This document shows, one piece after another, positions 41,621 to 55,529 of a DNA stretch of 64,000 nucleotides; the first letter of the stretch is position 1, and every line of letters begins with the position of its first letter. The position numbers and the translations under genes were made by a program. The notes beneath the pieces were generated by a model that saw only the letters and a list, made by a program, of their open reading frames with translations, did no database searches and was not told where the DNA came from. The stretch spans positions 47,842,542 through 47,906,541 of the forward strand of contig OZ024745.1 in the NCBI GenBank assembly GCA_964016885.1, in the 5' to 3' direction. The DNA is from Eledone cirrhosa. Taxonomy: Eukaryota > Mollusca > Cephalopoda > Octopoda > Eledonidae.

Positions 41621-43569
41621 TGACAACAGTACTAGAAACGTTCTCTTGCAAGGTATAGCTTTCCTTTAGCTCATGACACCAGTACTAGAAACGTTCTCTT
41701 GCAAGGTAAAGCTTTCCTCTACCTCATGACAACAGTACTAGAAACGTTCTCTTGCAAGGTATAGCTTTCCTCTAGCTGATGACAACAGTACTAGAAACGT
41801 TCTCTTGCAAGGTAAAGCTTTCCTCTACCTCATGACAACAGTACTAGAAACGTTCTCTTGCAAGGTAAAGCTTTCCTCTACCTCATGACAACAGTACTCG
41901 AAACGTTCTCTTGCAAGGTATAGCTTTCCTCTAGCTCATGACAACAGTACTAGAAACGTTCTCTTGCAAGGTATAGCTTTCCTCTCCCTCATGACAACAG
42001 TACTAGAAACGTTCTCTTGCAAGGTATAGCTTTCCTCTCCCTCATGACAACAGTACTAGAAACGTTCTCTTGCAAGATATAGCTTTCCTCTCCCTCATGA
42101 CAACAGTACTAGAAACGTTCTCTTGCAAGGTATAGCTTTCCTCTAGCTGATGACAACAGTACTAGAAACGTTCTCCTGCAAGGTATAGCTTTCCTCTAGC
42201 TGATGACAACAGTACTAGAAACGTTCTCTTGCAAGGTATAGCTTTCCTGTAGCTGATGACAACAGTACTAGAAACGTTCTCTTGCAAGGTATAGCTTTCC
42301 TCTAGCTCATGACAACAGTACTAGAAACGTTCTCTTGCAAGGTATAGCTTTCCTCTCCCTCATGACAACAGTACTAGAAACGTTCTCTTGCAAGGTGTAG
42401 CTTTCCTCTAGCTCATGACAACAGTACTAGAAACGTTCTCTTGTAAGGTATAGCTTTCCTCTACCTCATGACAACAGTACTAGAAACGTTCTCTTGCAAG
42501 GTATAGCTTTCCTCTACCTCATGACAACAGTACTAGAAACGTTCTCTTGCAAGGTATAGCTTTCCTCTACCTCATGACAACAGTACTAGAAACGTTCTCT
42601 TGCAAGGTATAGCTTTCCTCTAGCTGATGACAACAGTACTAGAAACGTTCTCTTGCAAGGTATAGCTTTCCTCTCCCTCATGACAACAGTACTAGAAAGG
42701 TTCTCTTGCAAGATATAGCTTTCCTCTCCCTCATGACAACAGTACTAGAAACGTTCTCTTGCAAGGTATAGCTTTCCTCTAGCTCATGACAACAATACTA
42801 GAAACGTTCTCTTGCAAGGTATAGCTTTCCTGTAGCTCATGACAACAGTACTAGAAACGTTCTCTTGCAAGGTATAGCTTTCCTCTAGCTCATGACAACA
42901 ATACTAGAAACGTTATCTTGCAAGGTATAGCTTTCCTGTAGCTCATGACAACAGTACTAGAAACGTTCTCTTGCCAGGTATAGCTTTCCTCTAGCTCATG
43001 ACAACAGTACTAGAAACGTTCTCTTGCCAGGTATAGCTTTCCTCTAGCTCATGACAACAATACTAGAAACGTTCTCTCTCAAGGTATAGCTTTCCTCTAG
43101 CTCATGACAACAGTACTAGAAACGTTCTCTTGCAAGGTATAGCTTTCCTGTAGCTCATGACAACAGTACTAGAAACGTTCTCTTGCAAGGTATAGCTTTC
43201 CTCTACCTCATGACAACAGTACTAGAAACGTTCTCTTGCAAGGTATAGCTTTCCTCTATCTCATCAGAACAGTACTAGAAACGTTCTCTTGCAAGGTATA
43301 GCTTTCCTCTAGCTGATGACAACAGTACTAGAAACGTTCTCTTGCAAGATATAGCTTTCCTCTCCCTCATGACAACAGTACTAGAAACGTTCTCTTGCAA
43401 GATATAGCTTTCCTCTCCCTCATGACAACAGTACTAGAAACGTTCTCTTGCAAGGTATAGCTTTCCTCTAGCTGATGACAACAGTACTAGAAACGTTCTC
43501 TTGCAAGGTATAGCTTTCCTGTAGCTGATGACAACAGTACTAGAAACGTTCTCTTGCAAGGTATAGCTT

Positions 43570-44630
43570 TCCTGTAGCTGATGACAACAGTACTAGAAAC
43601 GTTCTCTTGCAAGGTATAGCTTTCCTCTACCTCATGACAACAGTACTAGAAACGTTCTCTTGCAAGGTATAGCTTTCCTCTCCCTCATGACAACAGTACT
43701 AGAAACGTTCTCTTGCAAGGTATAGCTTTCCTCTACCTCATGACAACAGTACTAGAAACGTTCTCTTGCAAGGTATAGCTTTCCTCTACCTCATGACAAC
43801 AGTACTAGAAACGTTCTCTTGCAAGGTATAGCTTTCCTCTACCTCATGACAACAGTACTAGAAACGTTCTCTTGCAAGGTATAGCTTTCCTCTAGCTGAT
43901 GACAACAGTACTAGAAACGCTCTCTTGCAAGGTATAGCTTTCCTCTACCTCATGACAACAGTACTAGAAACGTTCTCTTGCAAGGTATAGCTTTCCTCTA
44001 CCTCATGACAACAGTACTAGAAACGCTCTCTTGCAAGTTATAGCTTTCCTCTACCTCATGACAACAGTACTAGAAACGTTCTCTTGCAAGGTATAGCTTT
44101 CCTGTAGCTGATGACAACAGTACTAGAAACGTTCTCTTGCAAGGTATAGCTTTCCTCTACCTCATGACAACAGTACTAGAAACGTTCTCTTGCAAGGTAT
44201 AGCTTTCCTCTCCCTCATGACAACAGTACTAGAAACGTTCTCTTGCAAGGTATAGCTTTCCTCTACCTCATGACAACAGTACTAGAAACGTTCTCTTGCA
44301 AGGTATAGCTTTCCTCTACCTCATGACAACAGTACTAGAAACGTTCTCTTGCAAGGTATAGCTTTCCTCTACCTCATGACAACAGTACTAGAAACGTTCT
44401 CTTGCAAGGTATAGCTTTCCTCTAGCTGATGACAACAGTACTAGAAACGCTCTCTTGCAAGGTATAGCTTTCCTCTACCTCATGACAACAGTACTAGAAA
44501 CGTTCTCTTGCAAGGTATAGCTTTCCTCTACCTCATGACAACAGTACTAGAAACGCTCTCTTGCAAGTTATAGCTTTCCTCTACCTCATGACAACAGTAC
44601 TAGAAACGTTCTCTTGCAAGGTATAGCTTT
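43570..44630. repeat. 530-bp (10-monomer) tandem duplication
   Basis: A unit starting at a CCTGTAGCTGATG tail (about 43,570) repeats at about 44,100. The AAACGCTCTC variant lies at about 43,916 and 44,446, with a second one (followed by CAAGTTATAG) 106 bp further on in each copy. Spacing is 530 bp, ten monomers. The pair is carried into the second 8,427-bp copy near 52.0-53.06 kb. Confidence 0.85.
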
Positions 44631-44689
44631 CCTCTACCTCATGACAACAGTACTAGAAACGTTCTCTTGCAAGGTATAGCTTTCCTCTA

Positions 44690-46740
44690 GCTGATGACAA
44701 CAGTACTAGAAACGTTCTCTTGCAAGGTATAGCTTTCCTCTACCTCATGACACCAGTACTAGAAACGTTCTCTTGCAAGGTATAGCTTTCCTCTACCTCA
44801 TGACAACAGTACTAGAAACGTTCTCTTGCAAGGTATAGCTTTCCTCTAGCTGATGACAACAGTACTAGAAACGTTCTCTTGCAAGGTATAGCTTTCCTCT
44901 ACCTCATGACACCAGTACTAGAAACGTTCTCTTGCAAGGTATAGCTTTCCTCTACCTCATGACAACAGTACTAGAAACGTTCTCTTGCAAGGTATAGCTT
45001 TCCTCTACCTCATGACACCAGTACTAGAAACGTTCTCTTGCAAGGTATAGCTTTCCTCTACCTCATGACAACAGTACTAGAAACGTTCTCTTGCAAGGTA
45101 TAGCTTTCCTCTAGCTGATGACAACAGTACTAGAAACGTTCTCTTGCAAGGTATAGCTTTCCTCTACCTCATGACACCAGTACTAGAAACGTTCTCTTGC
45201 AAGGTATAGCTTTCCTCTACCTCATGACAACAGTACTAGAAACGTTCTCTTGCAAGGTATAGCTTTCCTCTAGCTGATGACAACAGTACTAGAAACGTTC
45301 TCTTGCAAGGTATAGCTTTCCTCTACCTCATGACACCAGTACTAGAAACGTTCTCTTGCAAGGTATAGCTTTCCTCTAGCTCATGACAACAGTACTAGAA
45401 ACGTTCTCTTGCAAGGTATAGCTTTCCTCTACCTCATGACACCAGTACTAGAAACGTTCTCTTGCAAGGTATAGCTTTCCTCTACCTCATGACAACAGTA
45501 CTAGAAACGTTCTCTTGCAAGGTATAGCTTTCCTCTAGCTGATGACAACAGTACTAGAAACGTTCTCTTGCAAGGTATAGCTTTCCTCTAGCTGATGACA
45601 ACAGTACTAGAAACGTTCTCTTGCAAGGTATAGCTTTCCTCTCCCTCATGACAACAGTACTAGAAACGTTCTCTTGCAAGATATAGCTTTCCTCTCCCTC
45701 ATGACAACAGTACTAGAAACGTTCTCTTGCAAGGTATAGCTTTCCTCTAGCTCATGACAACAATACTAGAAACGTTCTCTTGCAAGGTATAGCTTTCCTG
45801 TAGCTGATGACAACAGTACTAGAAACGTTCTCTTGCAAGGTATAGCTTTCCTCTACCTCATGACACCAGTACTAGAAACGTTCTCTTGCAAGGTATAGCT
45901 TTCCTCTAGCTGATGACAACAGTACTAGAAACGTTCTCTTGCAAGGTATAGCTTTCCTCTACCTCATGACACCAGTACTAGAAACGTTCTCTTGCAAGGT
46001 ATAGCTTTCCTCTACCTCATGACAACAGTACTAGAAACGTTCTCTTGCAAGGTATAGCTTTCCTCTAGCTGATGACAACAGTACTAGAAACGTTCTCTTG
46101 CAAGGTATAGCTTTCCTCTACCTCATGACACCAGTACTAGAAACGTTCTCTTGCAAGGTATAGCTTTCCTCTACCTCATGACAACAGTACTAGAAACGTT
46201 CTCTTGCAAGGTATAGCTTTCCTCTACCTCATGACACCAGTACTAGAAACGTTCTCTTGCAAGGTATAGCTTTCCTCTACCTCATGACAACAGTACTAGA
46301 AACGTTCTCTTGCAAGGTATAGCTTTCCTCTAGCTGATGACAACAGTACTAGAAACGTTCTCTTGCAAGGTATAGCTTTCCTCTACCTCATGACACCAGT
46401 ACTAGAAACGTTCTCTTGCAAGGTATAGCTTTCCTCTACCTCATGACAACAGTACTAGAAACGTTCTCTTGCAAGGTATAGCTTTCCTCTAGCTGATGAC
46501 AACAGTACTAGAAACGTTCTCTTGCAAGGTATAGCTTTCCTCTACCTCATGACACCAGTACTAGAAACGTTCTCTTGCAAGGTATAGCTTTCCTCTAGCT
46601 CATGACAACAGTACTAGAAACGTTCTCTTGCAAGGTATAGCTTTCCTCTACCTCATGACACCAGTACTAGAAACGTTCTCTTGCAAGGTATAGCTTTCCT
46701 CTACCTCATGACAACAGTACTAGAAACGTTCTCTTGCAAG
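44690..46740. repeat. Trimer/dimer higher-order lattice marked by GACACC
   Basis: An A-to-C change at monomer position 5 (GACACCAG instead of GACAACAG) recurs at 44,749, 44,908, 45,014, 45,173, 45,332, 45,438, 45,862, 45,968, 46,127, 46,233, 46,392, 46,551 and 46,657. Most spacings are 159 or 106 bp, three or two monomers; one is 424. The trimer is CTACCTC-GACACC, CTACCTC-GACAAC, CTAGCTG-GACAAC. The same lattice recurs 8,427 bp to the right (about 53.17-55.09 kb). An isolated GACACC also occurs near 41,676. I saw none left of about 41.6 kb. Confidence 0.85.
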
Positions 46741-49700
46741 GTATAGCTTTCCTCTACCTCATCACAACAGTACTAGAAACGTTCTCTTGCAAGGTATAGC
46801 TTTCTTCTACCTCATGACAACAGTACTAGAAACGTTCTCTTGCAAGGTATAGCTTTCCTCTAGCTGATGACAACAGTACTAGAAACGTTCTCTTGCAAGG
46901 TATAGCTTTCCTCTACCTCATCACAACAGTACTAGAAACGTTCTCTTGCAAGGTATAGCTTTCTTCTACCTCATGACAACAGTACTAGAAACGTTCTCTT
47001 GCAAGGTATAGCTTTCCTCTAGCTGATGACAACAGTACTAGAAACGTTCTCTTGCAAGGTATAGCTTACCTCTACCTCATCACAACAGTACTAGAAACGT
47101 TCTCTTGCAAGGTATAGCTTTCTTCTACCTCATGACAACAGTACTAGAAACGTTCTCTTGCAAGGTATAGCTTTCCTCTAGCTGATGACAACAGTACTAG
47201 AAACGTTCTCTTGCAAGGTATAGCTTTCCTCTAGCTGATGACAACAGTACTAGAAACGTTCTCTTGCAAGGTATAGCTTTCCTCTCCCTCATGACAACAG
47301 TACTAGAAACGTTCTCTTGCAAGATATAGCTTTCCTCTCCCTCATGACAACAGTACTAGAAACGTTCTCTTGCAAGGTATAGCTTTCCTCTACCTCATGA
47401 CAACAGTACTAGAAACGTTCTCTTGCAAGGTATAGCTTTCCTCTAGCTGATGACAACAGTACTAGAAACGTTCTCTTGCAAGGTATAGCTTTCCTCTCCC
47501 TCATGACAACAGTACTAGAAAGGTTCTCTTGCAAGATATAGCTTTCCTCTCCCTCATGACAACAGTACTAGAAACGTTCTCTTGCAAGGTATAGCTTTCC
47601 TCTAGCTCATGACAACAATACTAGAAACGTTCTCTTGCAAGGTATAGCTTTCCTGTAGCTCATGACAACAGTACTAGAAACGTTCTCTTGCAAGGTATAG
47701 CTTTCCTCTAGCTCATGACAACAATACTAGAAACGTTATCTTGCAAGGTATAGCTTTCTTCTACCTCATGACAACAGTACTAGAAACGTTCTCTTGCAAG
47801 GTATAGCTTTCCTCTAGCTCATGACAACAGTACTAGAAACGTTCTCTTGCAAGGTATAGCTTTCCTCTACCTCATGACAACAGTACTAGAAACGTTCTCT
47901 TGCAAGGTATAGCTTTCCTCTAGCTCATGACAACAGTACTAGAAACGTTCTCTTGCAAGTTATAGCTTTCCTCTACCTCATGACAACAGTACTAGAAACG
48001 TTCTCTTGCAAGGTATAGCTTTCCTGTAGCTCATGACAACAGTACTAGAAACGTTCTCTTGTAAGGTATAGCTTTCCTCTAGCTGATGACAACAGTACTA
48101 GAAACGTTCTCTTGCAGGGTATAGCTTTCCTCTAGCTGATGACAACAGTACCAGAAACGTTCTCTTGCAAGGTATAGCTTTCCTCTACCTCATGACAACA
48201 GTACTAGAAACGTTCTCTTGCAAGGTATAGCTTTCCTCTAGCTGATGACAACAGTACTAGAAACGTTCTCTTGCAAGTTATAGCTTTCCTCTACCTCATG
48301 ACAACAGTACTAGAAACGTTCTCTTGCAAGGTATAGCTTTCCTCTACCCCATGACAACAGTACTAGAAACGTTCTCTTGCAAGGTATAGCTTTCCTCTAC
48401 CTCATGACAACAGTACTAGAAACGTTCTCTTGCAAGGTACAGCTTTCCTCTACCTCATGACAACAGTACTAGAAACGTTCTCTTGCAAGGTATAGCTTTC
48501 CTCTACCTCATGACAACAGTACTAGAAACGTTCTCTTGCAAGGTATAGCTTTCCTCTACCTCATGACAACAGTACTAGAAACGTTCTCTTGTAAGGTATA
48601 GCTTTCCTCTAGCTGATGACAACAGTACTAGAAACGTTCTCTTGCAAGGTATAGCTTTCCTCTAGCTGATGACAACAGTACCAGAAACGTTCTCTTGCAA
48701 GGTATAGCTTTCCTCTACCTCATGACAACAGTACTAGAAACGTTCTCTTGCAAGGTATAGCTTTCCTCTAGCTGATGACAACAGTACTAGAAACGTTCTC
48801 TTGCAAGGTATAGCTTTCCTCTACCTCATGACAACAGTACTAGAAACGTTCTCTTGCAAGTTATAGCTTTCCTCTAGCTGATGACAACAGTACTAGAAAC
48901 GTTCTCTAGCAAGGTATAGCTTTCCTCTAGCTGATGACAACAGTACTAGAAACGTTCTCTTGCAAGGTATAGCTTTCCTCTACCTCATCACAACAGTACT
49001 AGAAACGTTCTCTTGCAAGGTATAGCTTTCCTCTAGCTGATGACAACAGTACTAGAAACGTTCTCTTGCAAGTTATAGCTTTCCTCTACCTCATCACAAC
49101 AGTACTAGAAACGTCCTCTTGCAAGGTATAGCTTTCTTCTACCTCATGACAACAGTACTAGAAACGTTCTCTTGCAAGGTATAGCTTTCCTCTAGCTCAT
49201 GACAACAATACTAGAAACGTTCTCATGCAAGGTATAGCTTTCCTCTACCTCATGACAACAGTACTAGAAACGTTCTCTTGCAAGGTATAGCTTTCCTCTA
49301 CCTTATGACAACAGTACTAGAAACGTTCTCTTGCAAGGTATAGCTTTCCTCTAGCTCATGACAACAGTACTAGAAACGTTCTCTTGCAAGGTATAGCTTT
49401 CCTCTACCTCATGACAACAGTACTAGAAACGTTCTCTTGCAAGGTATAGCTTTCCTCTACCTCATGACAACAGTACTAGAAACGTTCTCTTGCAAGGTAT
49501 AGCTTTCCTCTAGCTGATGACAACAGTACTAGAAACGTTCTCTTGCAAGGTATAGCTTTCCTCTCCCTCATGACAACAGTACTAGAAACGTTCTCTTGCA
49601 AGGTATAGCTTTCCTCTAGCTGATGACAACAGTACTAGAAACGTTCTCTTGCAAGGTATAGCTTTCCTCTAGCTGATGACAACAGTACTAGAAACGTTCT

Positions 49701-52700
49701 CTTGCAAGGTATAGCTTTCCTCTAGCTGATGACAACAGTACTAGAAACGTTCTCTTGCAAGGTATAGCTTTCCTCTAGCTGATGACAACAGTACTAGAAA
49801 CGTTCTCTAGCAAGGTATAGCTTTCCTCTAGCTGATGACAACAGTACTAGAAACGTTCTCTTGCAAGGTATAGCTTTCCTCTAGCTCATGACAACAGTAC
49901 TAGAAACGTTCTCTTGCAAGGTATAGCTTTCCTCTAGCTGATGACAACAGTACTAGAAACGTTCTCTTGCACGGTATAGCTTTCCTCTCCCTCATGACAA
50001 CAGTACTAGAAACGTTCTCTTGCAAGGTATAGCTTTCCTCTAGCTGATGACAACAGTACTAGAAACGTTCTCTTGCAAGGTATAGCTTTCCTTTAGCTCA
50101 TGACACCAGTACTAGAAACGTTCTCTTGCAAGGTAAAGCTTTCCTCTACCTCATGACAACAGTACTAGAAACGTTCTCTTGCAAGGTATAGCTTTCCTCT
50201 AGCTGATGACAACAGTACTAGAAACGTTCTCTTGCAAGGTAAAGCTTTCCTCTACCTCATGACAACAGTACTAGAAACGTTCTCTTGCAAGGTAAAGCTT
50301 TCCTCTACCTCATGACAACAGTACTCGAAACGTTCTCTTGCAAGGTATAGCTTTCCTCTAGCTCATGACAACAGTACTAGAAACGTTCTCTTGCAAGGTA
50401 TAGCTTTCCTCTCCCTCCTGACAACAGTACTAGAAACGTTCTCTTGCAAGGTATAGCTTTCCTCTCCCTCATGACAACAGTACTAGAAACGTTCTCTTGC
50501 AAGATATAGCTTTCCTCTCCCTCATGACAACAGTACTAGAAACGTTCTCTTGCAAGGTATAGCTTTCCTCTAGCTGATGACAACAGTACTAGAAACGTTC
50601 TCCTGCAAGGTATAGCTTTCCTCTAGCTGATGACAACAGTACTAGAAACGTTCTCTTGCAAGGTATAGCTTTCCTGTAGCTGATGACAACAGTACTAGAA
50701 ACGTTCTCTTGCAAGGTATAGCTTTCCTCTAGCTCATGACAACAGTACTAGAAACGTTCTCTTGCAAGGTATAGCTTTCCTCTCCCTCATGACAACAGTA
50801 CTAGAAACGTTCTCTTGCAAGGTGTAGCTTTCCTCTAGCTCATGACAACAGTACTAGAAACGTTCTCTTGTAAGGTATAGCTTTCCTCTACCTCATGACA
50901 ACAGTACTAGAAACGTTCTCTTGCAAGGTATAGCTTTCCTCTACCTCATGACAACAGTACTAGAAACGTTCTCTTGCAAGGTATAGCTTTCCTCTACCTC
51001 ATGACAACAGTACTAGAAACGTTCTCTTGCAAGGTATAGCTTTCCTCTAGCTGATGACAACAGTACTAGAAACGTTCTCTTGCAAGGTATAGCTTTCCTC
51101 TCCCTCATGACAACAGTACTAGAAAGGTTCTCTTGCAAGATATAGCTTTCCTCTCCCTCATGACAACAGTACTAGAAACGTTCTCTTGCAAGGTATAGCT
51201 TTCCTCTAGCTCATGACAACAATACTAGAAACGTTCTCTTGCAAGGTATAGCTTTCCTGTAGCTCATGACAACAGTACTAGAAACGTTCTCTTGCAAGGT
51301 ATAGCTTTCCTCTAGCTCATGACAACAATACTAGAAACGTTATCTTGCAAGGTATAGCTTTCCTGTAGCTCATGACAACAGTACTAGAAACGTTCTCTTG
51401 CCAGGTATAGCTTTCCTCTAGCTCATGACAACAGTACTAGAAACGTTCTCTTGCCAGGTATAGCTTTCCTCTAGCTCATGACAACAATACTAGAAACGTT
51501 CTCTCTCAAGGTATAGCTTTCCTCTAGCTCATGACAACAGTACTAGAAACGTTCTCTTGCAAGGTATAGCTTTCCTGTAGCTCATGACAACAGTACTAGA
51601 AACGTTCTCTTGCAAGGTATAGCTTTCCTCTACCTCATGACAACAGTACTAGAAACGTTCTCTTGCAAGGTATAGCTTTCCTCTATCTCATCAGAACAGT
51701 ACTAGAAACGTTCTCTTGCAAGGTATAGCTTTCCTCTAGCTGATGACAACAGTACTAGAAACGTTCTCTTGCAAGATATAGCTTTCCTCTCCCTCATGAC
51801 AACAGTACTAGAAACGTTCTCTTGCAAGATATAGCTTTCCTCTCCCTCATGACAACAGTACTAGAAACGTTCTCTTGCAAGGTATAGCTTTCCTCTAGCT
51901 GATGACAACAGTACTAGAAACGTTCTCTTGCAAGGTATAGCTTTCCTGTAGCTGATGACAACAGTACTAGAAACGTTCTCTTGCAAGGTATAGCTTTCCT
52001 GTAGCTGATGACAACAGTACTAGAAACGTTCTCTTGCAAGGTATAGCTTTCCTCTACCTCATGACAACAGTACTAGAAACGTTCTCTTGCAAGGTATAGC
52101 TTTCCTCTCCCTCATGACAACAGTACTAGAAACGTTCTCTTGCAAGGTATAGCTTTCCTCTACCTCATGACAACAGTACTAGAAACGTTCTCTTGCAAGG
52201 TATAGCTTTCCTCTACCTCATGACAACAGTACTAGAAACGTTCTCTTGCAAGGTATAGCTTTCCTCTACCTCATGACAACAGTACTAGAAACGTTCTCTT
52301 GCAAGGTATAGCTTTCCTCTAGCTGATGACAACAGTACTAGAAACGCTCTCTTGCAAGGTATAGCTTTCCTCTACCTCATGACAACAGTACTAGAAACGT
52401 TCTCTTGCAAGGTATAGCTTTCCTCTACCTCATGACAACAGTACTAGAAACGCTCTCTTGCAAGTTATAGCTTTCCTCTACCTCATGACAACAGTACTAG
52501 AAACGTTCTCTTGCAAGGTATAGCTTTCCTGTAGCTGATGACAACAGTACTAGAAACGTTCTCTTGCAAGGTATAGCTTTCCTCTACCTCATGACAACAG
52601 TACTAGAAACGTTCTCTTGCAAGGTATAGCTTTCCTCTCCCTCATGACAACAGTACTAGAAACGTTCTCTTGCAAGGTATAGCTTTCCTCTACCTCATGA

Positions 52701-55529
52701 CAACAGTACTAGAAACGTTCTCTTGCAAGGTATAGCTTTCCTCTACCTCATGACAACAGTACTAGAAACGTTCTCTTGCAAGGTATAGCTTTCCTCTACC
52801 TCATGACAACAGTACTAGAAACGTTCTCTTGCAAGGTATAGCTTTCCTCTAGCTGATGACAACAGTACTAGAAACGCTCTCTTGCAAGGTATAGCTTTCC
52901 TCTACCTCATGACAACAGTACTAGAAACGTTCTCTTGCAAGGTATAGCTTTCCTCTACCTCATGACAACAGTACTAGAAACGCTCTCTTGCAAGTTATAG
53001 CTTTCCTCTACCTCATGACAACAGTACTAGAAACGTTCTCTTGCAAGGTATAGCTTTCCTCTACCTCATGACAACAGTACTAGAAACGTTCTCTTGCAAG
53101 GTATAGCTTTCCTCTAGCTGATGACAACAGTACTAGAAACGTTCTCTTGCAAGGTATAGCTTTCCTCTACCTCATGACACCAGTACTAGAAACGTTCTCT
53201 TGCAAGGTATAGCTTTCCTCTACCTCATGACAACAGTACTAGAAACGTTCTCTTGCAAGGTATAGCTTTCCTCTAGCTGATGACAACAGTACTAGAAACG
53301 TTCTCTTGCAAGGTATAGCTTTCCTCTACCTCATGACACCAGTACTAGAAACGTTCTCTTGCAAGGTATAGCTTTCCTCTACCTCATGACAACAGTACTA
53401 GAAACGTTCTCTTGCAAGGTATAGCTTTCCTCTACCTCATGACACCAGTACTAGAAACGTTCTCTTGCAAGGTATAGCTTTCCTCTACCTCATGACAACA
53501 GTACTAGAAACGTTCTCTTGCAAGGTATAGCTTTCCTCTAGCTGATGACAACAGTACTAGAAACGTTCTCTTGCAAGGTATAGCTTTCCTCTACCTCATG
53601 ACACCAGTACTAGAAACGTTCTCTTGCAAGGTATAGCTTTCCTCTACCTCATGACAACAGTACTAGAAACGTTCTCTTGCAAGGTATAGCTTTCCTCTAG
53701 CTGATGACAACAGTACTAGAAACGTTCTCTTGCAAGGTATAGCTTTCCTCTACCTCATGACACCAGTACTAGAAACGTTCTCTTGCAAGGTATAGCTTTC
53801 CTCTAGCTCATGACAACAGTACTAGAAACGTTCTCTTGCAAGGTATAGCTTTCCTCTACCTCATGACACCAGTACTAGAAACGTTCTCTTGCAAGGTATA
53901 GCTTTCCTCTACCTCATGACAACAGTACTAGAAACGTTCTCTTGCAAGGTATAGCTTTCCTCTAGCTGATGACAACAGTACTAGAAACGTTCTCTTGCAA
54001 GGTATAGCTTTCCTCTAGCTGATGACAACAGTACTAGAAACGTTCTCTTGCAAGGTATAGCTTTCCTCTCCCTCATGACAACAGTACTAGAAACGTTCTC
54101 TTGCAAGATATAGCTTTCCTCTCCCTCATGACAACAGTACTAGAAACGTTCTCTTGCAAGGTATAGCTTTCCTCTAGCTCATGACAACAATACTAGAAAC
54201 GTTCTCTTGCAAGGTATAGCTTTCCTGTAGCTGATGACAACAGTACTAGAAACGTTCTCTTGCAAGGTATAGCTTTCCTCTACCTCATGACACCAGTACT
54301 AGAAACGTTCTCTTGCAAGGTATAGCTTTCCTCTAGCTGATGACAACAGTACTAGAAACGTTCTCTTGCAAGGTATAGCTTTCCTCTACCTCATGACACC
54401 AGTACTAGAAACGTTCTCTTGCAAGGTATAGCTTTCCTCTACCTCATGACAACAGTACTAGAAACGTTCTCTTGCAAGGTATAGCTTTCCTCTAGCTGAT
54501 GACAACAGTACTAGAAACGTTCTCTTGCAAGGTATAGCTTTCCTCTACCTCATGACACCAGTACTAGAAACGTTCTCTTGCAAGGTATAGCTTTCCTCTA
54601 CCTCATGACAACAGTACTAGAAACGTTCTCTTGCAAGGTATAGCTTTCCTCTACCTCATGACACCAGTACTAGAAACGTTCTCTTGCAAGGTATAGCTTT
54701 CCTCTACCTCATGACAACAGTACTAGAAACGTTCTCTTGCAAGGTATAGCTTTCCTCTAGCTGATGACAACAGTACTAGAAACGTTCTCTTGCAAGGTAT
54801 AGCTTTCCTCTACCTCATGACACCAGTACTAGAAACGTTCTCTTGCAAGGTATAGCTTTCCTCTACCTCATGACAACAGTACTAGAAACGTTCTCTTGCA
54901 AGGTATAGCTTTCCTCTAGCTGATGACAACAGTACTAGAAACGTTCTCTTGCAAGGTATAGCTTTCCTCTACCTCATGACACCAGTACTAGAAACGTTCT
55001 CTTGCAAGGTATAGCTTTCCTCTAGCTCATGACAACAGTACTAGAAACGTTCTCTTGCAAGGTATAGCTTTCCTCTACCTCATGACACCAGTACTAGAAA
55101 CGTTCTCTTGCAAGGTATAGCTTTCCTCTACCTCATGACAACAGTACTAGAAACGTTCTCTTGCAAGGTATAGCTTTCCTCTACCTCATCACAACAGTAC
55201 TAGAAACGTTCTCTTGCAAGGTATAGCTTTCTTCTACCTCATGACAACAGTACTAGAAACGTTCTCTTGCAAGGTATAGCTTTCCTCTAGCTGATGACAA
55301 CAGTACTAGAAACGTTCTCTTGCAAGGTATAGCTTTCCTCTACCTCATCACAACAGTACTAGAAACGTTCTCTTGCAAGGTATAGCTTTCTTCTACCTCA
55401 TGACAACAGTACTAGAAACGTTCTCTTGCAAGGTATAGCTTTCCTCTAGCTGATGACAACAGTACTAGAAACGTTCTCTTGCAAGGTATAGCTTTCCTCT
55501 ACCTCATCACAACAGTACTAGAAACGTTC

